From Roseicyclus sediminis (GTDB lineage: Bacteria; Pseudomonadota; Alphaproteobacteria; Rhodobacterales; Rhodobacteraceae), in the NCBI RefSeq assembly GCF_025515305.1, contig NZ_JAOPHT010000011.1:62001-126000 (forward strand): DNA of 64,000 nt, read 5' to 3'. Below, piece after piece: positions 55,516 through 63,768 of the stretch. The position numbers and the translations under genes are program-made. How positions within the stretch are numbered: the stretch's first letter is position 1; the number at the start of each line of letters is the position of its first letter. The notes under the pieces are model-generated. The model searched no databases, was not told the origin of the DNA, and saw only the letters and a list, made by a program, of their open reading frames with translations.

Positions 55516-55548
55516 CTTCATCCTGGCGAAAAAACTCCCGCCGGAGGC
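55516..55548. repeat. Rhodobacterales-type intergenic repeat, copy C
   Basis: CTTCATCCTGGCGAAAAAAC followed by TCCCGCCGGAGGC, the same arm as copies A and B. It lies between convergent genes (AEC transporter and NUDIX), where it may help end transcription. The GGGGGC/GCCCCC hairpin module is not obvious in this copy. Confidence 0.55.
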
Positions 55549-55631
55549 ACGCGGGCCGGCGACGGCGTCCGCAGGATGCCCGAGCCGGCGCGCGACCGGG
55601 TCGGCGCCGAAGGCGGCGAAACCGGGGGACG

Positions 55632-56327
55632 TCAGAGCCGGCGGAACCGGCTCACATCCGTTGAATTGTCGAAGAAGGGCACGCCGGGATGGGCACGGCC
55701 GTCGAGCTTCGCCGCCAGTTCCGCCAGCACGACCTCCGTGATGAAGGGCATGTCGAAGCCGCGGGCGGCATCGAGCGGCACCCATTGCAGGTGGCTGAGC
55801 TCGTCTTCCGCCCGGCTGAAATCGTCGGGGTCGTTCCGCAGGTCCTCGGCCCGGGCCAGCAGGAAGCGCGCGTCGAAGCGGCGCGGGCGGCCGGGCGGCG
55901 TGATCGCGCGAAAGACGAATTCCAGCGCGGCGCCGTCGGGCAGGTGCCCCGTGGCGAGATATCCGCGCCAGCCCCGCGGTGCCTCGAGCTCGCCGGCCCG
56001 CGCGTCCGGCGCCCCCAGTAGCAGGCCCGTCTCCTCCCAGAGCTCCCGCGTCGCGGCCGCAAGGACCGCTCCGGCCGGCGTCGAGGTCTCGGCGGCAAGG
56101 CGCCGGGCGCAATCGGGCGCGCTTTCGCGGGCCAGCGGGATCGTGGCGTCGACCGCATCGACCGCGCCGCCGGGAAACACGAATTTCGAGGGCATGAAGG
56201 CCGCGCCCTTGCCGCGCTGGCCCATGAGGACGCGGGGACGCGTACCGGCATCGCGCAGCACGATGATCGTTGCCGCGTCGCGCAAGGCGGTCTTGTCGCT
56301 CAGAACCCGTGCATCCGCTTCGCCCAT
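55632..56327 (-). CDS. NUDIX hydrolase with split box (NUDT7/NUDT19-like)
   Basis: A 231-aa pyrophosphohydrolase. AATIIVLRDAGTRPRVLMGQ and KFVFPGGAVDAVD open the fold, and the core RELWEETGLLLG follows after an insert of about 30 residues that interrupts the usual GX5E spacing. This split layout resembles NUDT19-like CoA hydrolases. The start at 56327 overlaps the DUF983 gene end by 28 bp, so the genes are coupled. Substrate by analogy only. Confidence 0.82.
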   Translation of the reverse strand: MGEADARVLSDKTALRDAATIIVLRDAGTRPRVLMGQRGKGAAFMPSKFVFPGGAVDAVDATIPLARESAPDCARRLAAETSTPAGAVLAAATRELWEETGLLLGAPDARAGELEAPRGWRGYLATGHLPDGAALEFVFRAITPPGRPRRFDARFLLARAEDLRNDPDDFSRAEDELSHLQWVPLDAARGFDMPFITEVVLAELAAKLDGRAHPGVPFFDNSTDVSRFRRL

Positions 56328-56740
56328 TGCACCCCCACGATCAGTCCCTTGAACCGGGGCAAGAGGTAAAGGGCCATGGCGACGACGCCAACCGAAAACG
56401 TTGAGGCCAGCACCATGGCCGGCGGCTGGAACGCCTCGTAGACCACCAGCATCAGCGTCCCCATGACCTTCGCGGTGACGAGGATCGACAGGTAGGCCGG
56501 TCCGTCGTCGGCGCGCGCGTGGCTCAGGTCCTCGCCGCAGGCGGGGCATTCGGGCACGAGCTTGAGATAACCCGAATAGAGATGCCCGGTCCCGCAGGAA
56601 GGGCAGCGGTGGCGCAGCCCGCGCGCGATGGCGGGCCAGGCCGGCCGCTCGGGCGGGCCGGGCAGAAACTCGGGGCGAAGCTCGGCATGGAAGTCGTCGC
56701 CCGCCTCGGAAGGATCGATGCTGTTCATGGGATCGAACAT
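56300..56740 (-). CDS. DUF983 zinc-ribbon membrane protein
   Basis: A 146-aa protein. Two CxxC pairs in RCPSCGTGHLYSGYLK and CPACGEDLSHARADDGPAY form a probable zinc ribbon. Two TM helices follow (YLSILVTAKVMGTLMLVVYE and VLASTFSVGVVAMALYLLP). The layout is that of DUF983, function unknown. The ATG at 56740 (GAGGA upstream) or 56728 could be the start. It lies upstream of the NUDIX gene. Confidence 0.85.
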   Translation of the reverse strand: MFDPMNSIDPSEAGDDFHAELRPEFLPGPPERPAWPAIARGLRHRCPSCGTGHLYSGYLKLVPECPACGEDLSHARADDGPAYLSILVTAKVMGTLMLVVYEAFQPPAMVLASTFSVGVVAMALYLLPRFKGLIVGVQWAKRMHGF

Positions 56741-56885
56741 GGTCCTCGAAAGCGGTTTCGTCCATGGCCCGGGCACGCGACCCGGCGTCACGTCCCGCAC
56801 TCGGACGACGCGCCGAAGATTTTTCGACGGAAAGCCGTCGCTGCCCCGTGAATGGGATCAGACAGGCAAGCAAAGGAGAAAACGC

Positions 56886-57428
56886 ATGTCGATCTGGAAA
56901 GCAGCCCTTCTCGGTGCCCTGATCCCCACCGCCCTCGTTCTGCCCGCCGTGGCGCAGGAGGGTCCCCGGGAGGGCCCCCGCATGGTCTTCGAGCAATTCG
57001 ACCTCGACGGCGACGGTTCGGTGACCCTTGAAGAGATGGAAGGCGCGCGCGCCGCCCGTTTCGCCGAGGCCGATGCCAATGACGATGGAGTGCTCGACCG
57101 GGACGAGTTGATCGCGATGGCCACCGAGCGCGCCGCGCGCGGCATCGACCGGATGCTGGAGCGCGTGGATGCCGATGGCGACGGCGCGATCAGTTCCGAA
57201 GAGATGGCGGACATGCGCGGCGCCCGGCGCGGACCCGGCCCCGAGGCGATGTTCGAGCGTTTCGACGCCAACGCTGACGGCGCCGTCACCGAGGCCGAGT
57301 TCGACGAGGCGATGGCCGCGTTCCGCGAGCGTCACGGCGGCCGTTTCGGCGACCGCGGCGAGATGCAGGGTCGCGGACAGGATGGCGGGCGCGGCCATGG
57401 CCAGGGGTTCTGGCGCGATCGCGGCTGA
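56886..57428 (+). CDS. Exported EF-hand calcium-binding protein
   Basis: A 180-aa periplasmic protein. The signal peptide is AALLGALIPTALVLPAVAQ. Four EF-hand loops follow in order: DLDGDGSVTLEE, DANDDGVLDRDE, DADGDGAISSEE and DANADGAVTEAE. The tail is Gly/Arg-rich (GRGQDGGRGHGQGFWRDRG). It precedes the sigma-factor gene but is separated from it by a strong terminator. Confidence 0.9.
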   Translation: MSIWKAALLGALIPTALVLPAVAQEGPREGPRMVFEQFDLDGDGSVTLEEMEGARAARFAEADANDDGVLDRDELIAMATERAARGIDRMLERVDADGDGAISSEEMADMRGARRGPGPEAMFERFDANADGAVTEAEFDEAMAAFRERHGGRFGDRGEMQGRGQDGGRGHGQGFWRDRG

Positions 57429-57453
57429 CACCCCCCGGCGCGCGCATCCAGCC

Positions 57454-57483
57454 GGGGCGGCCCGTCACGCGGGCCGCCCCTTT
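57454..57483 (+). terminator. Terminator after the EF-hand gene
   Basis: A perfect 11-bp stem GGGGCGGCCCG / CGGGCCGCCCC with loop TCACG and TTT after it. It insulates the ECF sigma gene from EF-hand transcription, at least in part. Confidence 0.7.
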
Positions 57484-57514
57484 GCGCGGGACCTGCCTGC
57501 GGTTATGGAGGGCC

Positions 57515-58108
57515 ATGGAACCCATGCACTCGGACAGCGATGCCGAGCTCGCCCGCCTCGGGGACAGCGCGCTTATGGTGCTGTTCGCACGCGGCGATCC
57601 GGGCGCGGCCCGGGTGCTGACGGCCCGGCTTCTGCCGCGGGCGCTTCGCCATGCCGCCCGCGTGCTGGGCGACGCGGCCGAGGCCGAGGACGTCGCCCAG
57701 GAGGCGATGCTGCGGCTCTGGCACGCCGCGGCGGACTGGCGTTCGGACGGGCCCGCGCAACCCGCGACCTGGCTGCACCGGGTGGTGGCGAACCTCGCCA
57801 TCGATCGTCTGCGGCGGTCGGGACGCGCGACCGGGCTCGACGCCGAGACACCGGACGATGCGCCGGGCCCGGAGGCGCGGCTGACCGAGGCCGAGCGGAT
57901 GGCCGCGCTCGACGCCGCGCTTGCGACCTTGCCCGAGCGGCAGCGGCAGGCGGTGGTGCTGCGGCACATCGAGGGCATGTCGAACCCCGAGATCGCCGAG
58001 GTTCTCGGGATCGGCGTGGAGGCGGTCGAAAGCCTGACCGCAAGAGGAAAACGGGCGCTGAAGTTGGCGCTGGACGGGAAGAAGGAGGCCCTGAGCCATG
58101 GCGATTGA
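57515..58108 (+). CDS. ECF-type RNA polymerase sigma factor
   Basis: A 197-aa sigma factor with region 2 (AEDVAQEAMLRLWHAAADWR, ATWLHRVVANLAIDRLRR) and region 4 (LPERQRQAVVLRHIEGMSNP, VESLTARGKRALK). There is no region 3. The start at 57515 follows GGAG. The 3' end overlaps the next gene by 11 bp, so a sigma/anti-sigma pair is likely. Confidence 0.9.
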   Translation: MEPMHSDSDAELARLGDSALMVLFARGDPGAARVLTARLLPRALRHAARVLGDAAEAEDVAQEAMLRLWHAAADWRSDGPAQPATWLHRVVANLAIDRLRRSGRATGLDAETPDDAPGPEARLTEAERMAALDAALATLPERQRQAVVLRHIEGMSNPEIAEVLGIGVEAVESLTARGKRALKLALDGKKEALSHGD

Positions 58109-58481
58109 GACCGAAAGGGACCGGCATTCCGACGCGGCGCTCGAGGCGCTGTTCGAGGAGGCGCGGCACGATGGCCCGCGGCCCGATCTCGTGGCCCGTG
58201 TCCTGGCTGATGCCGCCGCCGTCCAGGCCGCCGCGGCACCCGCCGTCCCTCCCGCGCGCCGTGCCGGATTCTTCCGCAATCCGCCCGGCTTCGTCGCCGC
58301 GCTCGGCGGCTGGGGCGGCTTCGGCGGCGTGACGGCGGCGGGGCTCTTCGGGTTGGCCGTCGGTCTGTGGTCGCCCGAGGCGGTCGATGCGCTCAGCGGT
58401 GGACAGTTCTGGTCGCTCTCGGGTGGCAACGGCTGGACCCCGGATCTTTCGGCGCTGGTTCTGGAGGAAAGCGATGTCTGA
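58098..58481 (+). CDS. Putative anti-sigma factor
   Basis: A 127-aa protein overlapping the sigma gene start-to-end, the classic position for an anti-sigma factor. The N-terminal ~65 residues are cytoplasmic-like and acidic (ALEALFEEARHDGPRPDLVA). One hydrophobic stretch (GGVTAAGLFGLAVGLW) could span the membrane. A short tail (WSLSGGNGWTPDLSALVLEE) follows. No zinc-binding HxxxCxxC is present. The role is inferred from position, not from a domain. Confidence 0.6.
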   Translation: MAIETERDRHSDAALEALFEEARHDGPRPDLVARVLADAAAVQAAAAPAVPPARRAGFFRNPPGFVAALGGWGGFGGVTAAGLFGLAVGLWSPEAVDALSGGQFWSLSGGNGWTPDLSALVLEESDV

Positions 58482-58983
58482 GTTGCCACCGACGCCGCCC
58501 CCGGCACAGTCCGGGCCGAAGTCCGGCCGCTGGCTGAAGATCGCGCTGGCGGTCTCGCTCGCCCTGAACCTCGCGGTCGCGGGCCTTGTCGGCGGCGCCA
58601 TGCTCGGTCGCGGAGGGCCGGACGATGCGCCCGCCATCCGCACCCTCGGCCTCGGGCCTTTCGCACTGGCCCTCTCGCGGGAGGGGCGCGACGAGGTGCG
58701 AGGCCGGATCGAGAGCGATTTGCCCCGGCTTCGCACGGAGCGTATGGCGGTCGGGCGCGGCCTGCTCGAGGTTCAGCGCGCGCTCGTCGCCGACCCCTTC
58801 GACCGCGCCGCGGCGGAAGCGGCGCTGGCACGCTCCCGGGCAGCGGCCATGGCGCTTCAGGGCTATGGCCACGCGGCACTCCTGGACACACTGGAAGAGA
58901 TGTCCCTGGCCGAGCGGTCCCGTGTCGCGGAACGTCTTGGCCGCGCGATGCGCCGGATTGCCGGGCGGGAGGGCCGCGACTGA
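58474..58983 (+). CDS. Periplasmic heavy-metal-sensor-like protein (CnrX/Spy type)
   Basis: A 169-aa protein with an N-terminal anchor (WLKIALAVSLALNLAVAGLV). A periplasmic helical part follows (FALALSREGRDEVRGRIESD, LARSRAAAMALQGYGHAALL), as in heavy-metal resistance CnrX/Spy-like families. It overlaps the putative anti-sigma gene by 8 bp. With the sigma gene upstream it may sense an envelope or metal signal; no metal ligand set is clear. Confidence 0.7.
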   Translation: MSELPPTPPPAQSGPKSGRWLKIALAVSLALNLAVAGLVGGAMLGRGGPDDAPAIRTLGLGPFALALSREGRDEVRGRIESDLPRLRTERMAVGRGLLEVQRALVADPFDRAAAEAALARSRAAAMALQGYGHAALLDTLEEMSLAERSRVAERLGRAMRRIAGREGRD

Positions 58984-58995
58984 GGCCCCGTTCGC

Positions 58996-60384
58996 TCAGG
59001 CGGCGGGCAGCCCCGCAAGCGTGACCTGGTCGCGCCCATGGGACTTGGCGCCGTAAAGCGCGCGGTCGGCCCGGTCGATAAGCGACCCCGGGCTCTCGCC
59101 GCTTGCCGCCGCCGCCAGCGCCAGGCCCACCGACAGGGTGACCCGCGTCGCGGGCAGGTCGCGGTCCACGTCGAAGGGCGTGTCGGCGATGCTGCTGCGC
59201 AGCCGTTCGGCGCACTCGATCGCATCGGCGCGGTCGGCGTCGGGCAGGGCGACGAGGAATTCCTCGCCCCCGATCCGCGCCAGAAGGTCGCCCGAGCGCA
59301 ACTGCGCCCGCAGCCGCCGGGCGACAAGGCGCAGGACATGATCGCCGGCCGCGTGGCCGTGGCGGTCGTTGATGCCCTTGAAGTGATCGAGATCGAGCAT
59401 CATGACCGCAACCCCGCGCCCGGGGCGGGCGAGCATCCGTTCCAGCTGGAACAGCGCGTAGCGGCGATTGTGCAGGCCAGTCAGGCTGTCGGTGACCGCC
59501 AGTTCGAGGCCTGCGCGCAGGCTGGCGCGAAGCCTGTCGGCCTGCCGCTTGCGGCCGAGCTGCGCGCGGATGCGGATCGCAAGCTCCTGCGTGTCCACGG
59601 GTTCGTAGAGGATGTCCGAGGCGCCGAGGTCGAGCGCGATGGCCGCGCGTTCGCTGTCGCCGTCGGGCAAGACCATCAGCGTCGCGGCATGCCGGGTCGC
59701 TGCGCGCGAGCGCAGGTCCGACAGAAGGCGCAGGCCCTCGTTGCGATGCGCGAGGTCGGCGGAAATGACGAAGACATCGGCCGCCTCGCCGTCATCCACG
59801 CCGATCTCGGTCAGGGCGATCTCGCGCGGCACGACCCGCACTTCGCCGCCCACCTGGTCGTCGAGGGCGGTCTTCCAGACAACGGCGCCCTTCGATCCGG
59901 GCGCGACCAGCCAGATGCGGCCCGGCCGTTCCTTCGTGTCGAAGCCCGCCATGGCCTCGGCAAAGCCCATGCCCACGCTGCTGTCGCCACGTTCGCGCAG
60001 TTCGCGCACCGTGTCGCTGGCCCGCAGCAGGGACCGGACCCTTGCGAGAAGCGTGACTTCGTCGACCGGCTTGGTCAGGAAATCGTCCGCGCCCGCCTCC
60101 AGCCCGGCCATCTTCGAGGCCCGGTCGGACAGCGCGGTCACGAGTATCACGGGGATGTCGGCCGTCTCGGGATCGGCCTTGAGCCTGCGGCACACCTCGA
60201 GGCCCGACATGTCGGGCATCAGGACGTCCAGCAGGATCAGGTCTGGCCGGCAGGTGGCGGCCAGGCGCAGCGCTTCGGCCCCGCTGTCGGCCTGATCGAC
60301 GGCATAGCAGGCGGCCGCGAGTTTGACCTTCATGACGATGCGGTTGGTGGCCACATCGTCAACGACCAGGATTCGCCCCGTCAT
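58996..60384 (-). CDS. pleD: PleD-like diguanylate cyclase (REC-REC-GGDEF)
   Basis: A 462-aa c-di-GMP synthase. Receiver 1 has VVDDVATNRIV and phosphoacceptor LLDVLMPDMSG, and receiver 2 is more degenerate. The C-terminal GGDEF domain reads ARIGGEEFLVALPD, with the inhibitory site RSGD five residues before it and LDLDHFKGINDRHGHAAGD. Architecture and length match PleD, a cell-cycle regulator in Caulobacter. No histidine kinase is adjacent. Confidence 0.9.
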   Translation of the reverse strand: MTGRILVVDDVATNRIVMKVKLAAACYAVDQADSGAEALRLAATCRPDLILLDVLMPDMSGLEVCRRLKADPETADIPVILVTALSDRASKMAGLEAGADDFLTKPVDEVTLLARVRSLLRASDTVRELRERGDSSVGMGFAEAMAGFDTKERPGRIWLVAPGSKGAVVWKTALDDQVGGEVRVVPREIALTEIGVDDGEAADVFVISADLAHRNEGLRLLSDLRSRAATRHAATLMVLPDGDSERAAIALDLGASDILYEPVDTQELAIRIRAQLGRKRQADRLRASLRAGLELAVTDSLTGLHNRRYALFQLERMLARPGRGVAVMMLDLDHFKGINDRHGHAAGDHVLRLVARRLRAQLRSGDLLARIGGEEFLVALPDADRADAIECAERLRSSIADTPFDVDRDLPATRVTLSVGLALAAAASGESPGSLIDRADRALYGAKSHGRDQVTLAGLPAA

Positions 60385-60495
60385 GCGCTCCTCATCCCTT
60401 AATGCCCGTTCATCTCTTGATGCTCGTGCGGCTGTGAATCATGTTCTGGCGGCGAATGGTTAACAAACCCTTTAACATGGAGCGGCGTGTTTGGC

Positions 60496-60774
60496 ATGAA
60501 GCAGGAAATCGCCGAAACCGGAGCGGTGCGGGTCCTGGGCTGGCTGGTGGGCGAGGAGGATCTCCTCCCCGTGTTCCTCGGCGCGACTGGGGCGACGCTT
60601 GCGGATCTGCGCGTTCAGGCGGGCGACCCGGAATTCCTGGCCAGCCTGCTCGACTTCGTTCTCATGGATGATGCCTGGGTGATCCGCTGCGCCGATGCGC
60701 TCGGCCTGCCGCCGGGCGACCTGGGCGCAATGCGTCAGGCGCTTCCCGGGGGCTCGCTGCCGAACTGGACCTGA
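60496..60774 (+). CDS. DUF3572 family protein
   Basis: A 92-aa soluble protein. VRVLGWLVGEEDLLPVFLGA, DPEFLASLLDFVLMDDAWVI and ALPGGSLPNW are the DUF3572 hallmarks in alphaproteobacteria. I place the start at ATG 60496 to match the usual N-terminus; a GTG at 60487 has a closer Shine-Dalgarno. Function unknown. Confidence 0.85.
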   Translation: MKQEIAETGAVRVLGWLVGEEDLLPVFLGATGATLADLRVQAGDPEFLASLLDFVLMDDAWVIRCADALGLPPGDLGAMRQALPGGSLPNWT

Positions 60775-60805
60775 TGGCGGATGACCGGGCGCAGGGCCCT
60801 GCGGG

Positions 60806-61249
60806 TCAATCGTCTTCGCCGGCCGTCAGCAGCGTGAGAAGACGCTTGAGCTCAAGCGATTCCGCCGCACTGAGCTTGGCGTTGAAATGGGCCATGTTCT
60901 CGACGCAGAGCGGCATGGCGGCGCGCAGCCGGGCCCGACCCTCGTCGGTCAGCGACACTTCCGTCGTCCGGCGATCCTCGCGCCCCATCTCCCGTCCGAT
61001 CAGCCCGTCATTCTCGAGCTGTCGCAGCGCCCGGGAGGTCGCCGTGCGGTCGATCCCGATGTAATGGGCTATCTCCGAAGGGTTCTTGAGACCCTCTTCC
61101 TCGACGGCGAGAAGAATACACCATCCCACGCGCGTCAGGCCATGATGACGCAATCCACCCTCAACGCGGCGCTCGACAATCCGCGCGCTTCGCGTGATGT
61201 GGTGGCCGATGCTTGCGTGCAGGCCGAATTTCGGTGCTGTTCCGTCCAT
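60806..61249 (-). CDS. MarR-family transcriptional regulator
   Basis: A 147-aa winged-helix repressor/activator. HGLTRVGWCILLAVEEEG, PSEIAHYIGIDRTATSRAL (recognition helix) and GREDRRTTEVSLTDEGRARL (wing) fit the family. The start at 61249 is preferred; a GTG at 61288 would add 13 residues. It is divergent from a HAD phosphatase gene across a 12-bp palindrome. No ligand can be predicted. Confidence 0.88.
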   Translation of the reverse strand: MDGTAPKFGLHASIGHHITRSARIVERRVEGGLRHHGLTRVGWCILLAVEEEGLKNPSEIAHYIGIDRTATSRALRQLENDGLIGREMGREDRRTTEVSLTDEGRARLRAAMPLCVENMAHFNAKLSAAESLELKRLLTLLTAGEDD

Positions 61250-61257
61250 TTGGCCAT

Positions 61258-61269
61258 GGCGTATACGCC
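61258..61269. promoter_or_regulatory. Perfect 12-bp palindrome in the MarR/HAD divergent region
   Basis: GGCGTATACGCC lies 9 bp upstream of the chosen MarR start, a place where MarR proteins often bind their own promoters. If the GTG at 61288 is used it would fall in coding sequence instead. Confidence 0.35.
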
Positions 61270-61325
61270 CGAGACGTGCCTCTGTCACGCGCTAACGTAT
61301 GCAAGATTGCGAGAAGGGTGCCCCC

Positions 61326-62024
61326 TTGAAGGTTAATGCCATACTTTTCGACAAGGACGGAACGCTGTTCGACTTCGAGGCGAGTTGGGCCGACTGGGTT
61401 CACGGGGTGATTGCCGATTTGTCGGATGACACCGAGACGCTGGCGGAGACGCTGGCGGCGGAGGTGCGCTTCGACCGGGCAGCGCGCCGCTTTCTTCCCG
61501 ACAGCCCAATAATCGCTGGCACTTTGGACGAGGTTTCGGCACGGCTCGCGCCGCATCTGCCGGGGGTGACGCCCCAGGCATTGTCGGCGCGCATCAACGC
61601 CAGTTCCGGCTCGGCACGGATGGTGCCGGTGACGCCGCTTCTGCCGCTTCTCGCCGGTCTTCGCGGGCGCGGACTGGCGCTGGGCGTCGCCACGAACGCC
61701 GCCGTGGCAGAGGCATCGGCGCATCTGTCGGCGGCCGGCATTTCCGCCGCCTTCGACTTCGTGGCGGGCTGTGATTCGGGGTATGGCGCAAAGCCCGGGC
61801 CGGGCATGTGCCGTGCCTTCGCCGAGACGATGGGCCTCGACCCCGCGGGCGTGCTGATGGTCGGCGACAGTCTTCATGACCTGCATGCCGGGCGGGCGGC
61901 GGGAATGCGCGTGATGGCGGTGCTGACCGGACTTGCCACCGAGGCCGATCTCGCCCCCCATGCCGACGCCGTCCTTCCCCATATCGGGCATTTGCCGGGC
62001 TGGCTCGACGCCGACGGGATTTGA
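61326..62024 (+). CDS. HAD-family phosphatase, phosphoglycolate-phosphatase-like
   Basis: A HAD hydrolase of 232 aa. Motif I is AILFDKDGTLFDFE, motif III the Lys in GAKPGPGM, and motif IV MVGDSLHDLHAG. A TTG at 61326 (AGAAGG Shine-Dalgarno 8 bp before) puts motif I at the start; an ATG at 61299 is possible and adds 9 residues. It is divergent from marR. It is a second Gph-like enzyme besides the one at 3.4 kb, so its substrate may differ. Confidence 0.82.
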   Translation: MKVNAILFDKDGTLFDFEASWADWVHGVIADLSDDTETLAETLAAEVRFDRAARRFLPDSPIIAGTLDEVSARLAPHLPGVTPQALSARINASSGSARMVPVTPLLPLLAGLRGRGLALGVATNAAVAEASAHLSAAGISAAFDFVAGCDSGYGAKPGPGMCRAFAETMGLDPAGVLMVGDSLHDLHAGRAAGMRVMAVLTGLATEADLAPHADAVLPHIGHLPGWLDADGI

Positions 62025-62120
62025 CCGAAAGCGACAGCGCATGTCGCGGGTCGGACATCCGTTCGCGGGGCGGGCGTGGTCTAGTGAGGGTGGTCGCGGC
62101 CAGGAAACGGGAGATCCCAG

Positions 62121-63680
62121 ATGAACGACGCATCCCTTGCCAGGCGGCGCCGGACCGGCGGCCGCAAGGGCCATTCCGATCGCGCCGGGCACGCCGTCAT
62201 CTCGCAATCGCCCTGGCGGCTTCCGATCAACCCGGACAATCCGACCGAGCCGCTGGACGGCGACGGCGTGGCCGCGCTTCACCGCGGCGCGATGCGCATC
62301 CTCTCGGAGATCGGGATCGAGTTCCTCAATGACGAGGCGATCGGCCACCTGAAGGCGGCGGGATGCAAGGTCGAGGGCCAGATGGTCCGCTTCGACCCGC
62401 ATTTCGTCGAGGAGATGGTGGCCCGCGCGCCATCGCAGTTCACCCTGACCCCCCGCAACCCCGACCGCGCCATCACCATCGGCGGGCGGCACATGGTCTT
62501 CGGCAACGTCTCCTCGCCGCCGAACGCCTGGGATCTCGACCGCGGCAAGCGGCCGGGCGATTTCGAGACCTACCGCGAGTTCATCAAGCTCACGCAGTAC
62601 TTCAACTGCATGCACTTCGCCGGCGGCTACCCGGTCGAGCCGATCGACGTGCACCCCAGCGTCCGCCACCTCGACTGCCTGTTCGAGAAGCTCACGCTGA
62701 CCGACAAGGTGGCCCATGCCTATTCGCTGGGCTCCGAGCGCGTGGACGACGTGATGGAGATGGTCCGCATCTCCGGCGGCTGGACGCATGAGGAATTCGA
62801 GGCGAGCCCGAGGATGTACACCAACATCAACTCGGTCAGCCCGCTCAAGCATGACTGGCCGATGCTCGACGGCGCGATGCGGCTGGCGCGTCGGGGCCAA
62901 CCGGTGGTGGTGACGCCCTTCACGCTGGCGGGTGCCATGGCGCCGGTGACGATGGCGGGCGCGGTCGCGCTGAGCCTCGCCGAAGGGCTGGCGGCCATCG
63001 CGCTTCTGCAGTGGATCGCGCCGGGCTGTCCCGTGGCGATCGGCACCTTCACCTCCAACGTCGACATGAAATCCGGCGCGCCCGCCTTCGGCACGCCGGA
63101 ATACATGCGCGCGACCCAGATGACGGGGCAGATGGCGCGGTTCTACGGCTTGCCGATGCGGGCCTCGGGCGTCTGCGCGGCCAACGTGCCGGACGGGCAG
63201 GCGATGTGGGAGACCGCCAATTCGCTCTGGTCCGCGGTGCAGTCGGGCGCGAACATGATCTACCACGCCGCGGGCTGGCTGGAGGGCGGGCTGATCGCCA
63301 GCCCCGAGAAATTCGTCATGGACTGCGAACTGATCCAGCAGATCCAGCGCTATTTCGAACCCGCGCTCTGGGCCACGACGGATGACGACATCGCGGTGGA
63401 GGCCATGGCCGAGGTCGGGCCCGGCGGGCATTTCTTCGGCTGCGCCCACACGCAGGAGCGCTACCAGAGCGCCTTCTACCAGCCCTTCCTCGCCGACTGG
63501 CGCAACTTCGAGGCCTGGCGGTCCGAGGGCGGCGTCTGGACGGCGGAACGCGCGAACCGCCTCTACAAGCGCATCCTCGAGGAATTCGAGCCGCCGCCGA
63601 TGGACGATGGCCTGCGCGAGGAGCTGTCCGACTTCGTCGCGCGGCGCAAGCGCGAGGGTGGCGCGCCCACCGATTTCTGA
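62121..63680 (+). CDS. Trimethylamine methyltransferase family protein (MttB superfamily, non-pyrrolysine)
   Basis: A 519-aa TIM-barrel protein of the MttB family (COG5598). ALHRGAMRILSEIGIEFLND, DVHPSVRHLDCLFEKLTLTD and VTPFTLAGAMAPVTMAGA are recognisable, as is the C-terminal HFFGCAHTQERYQSAFYQPF. The frame has no in-frame amber stop, so it is the non-pyrrolysine branch, which includes glycine-betaine and other quaternary-amine methyltransferases. A corrinoid protein is not in the window. Substrate unknown. Confidence 0.88.
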   Translation: MNDASLARRRRTGGRKGHSDRAGHAVISQSPWRLPINPDNPTEPLDGDGVAALHRGAMRILSEIGIEFLNDEAIGHLKAAGCKVEGQMVRFDPHFVEEMVARAPSQFTLTPRNPDRAITIGGRHMVFGNVSSPPNAWDLDRGKRPGDFETYREFIKLTQYFNCMHFAGGYPVEPIDVHPSVRHLDCLFEKLTLTDKVAHAYSLGSERVDDVMEMVRISGGWTHEEFEASPRMYTNINSVSPLKHDWPMLDGAMRLARRGQPVVVTPFTLAGAMAPVTMAGAVALSLAEGLAAIALLQWIAPGCPVAIGTFTSNVDMKSGAPAFGTPEYMRATQMTGQMARFYGLPMRASGVCAANVPDGQAMWETANSLWSAVQSGANMIYHAAGWLEGGLIASPEKFVMDCELIQQIQRYFEPALWATTDDDIAVEAMAEVGPGGHFFGCAHTQERYQSAFYQPFLADWRNFEAWRSEGGVWTAERANRLYKRILEEFEPPPMDDGLREELSDFVARRKREGGAPTDF

Positions 63681-63768
63681 GGACGGCCGGAGAGGAAACG
63701 CTTTCTTCACGCCCGTGTCCTAGGCTGACCCGACTCGCACAGGAACACCCGGGGCGCGCGGCAGACCC

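Noticed and set aside
61161-63710. 849-codon minus-strand frame opposite the HAD and MttB genes
   Set aside because: Shadow of two recognised genes; His/Arg/Asp-rich translation without motifs.
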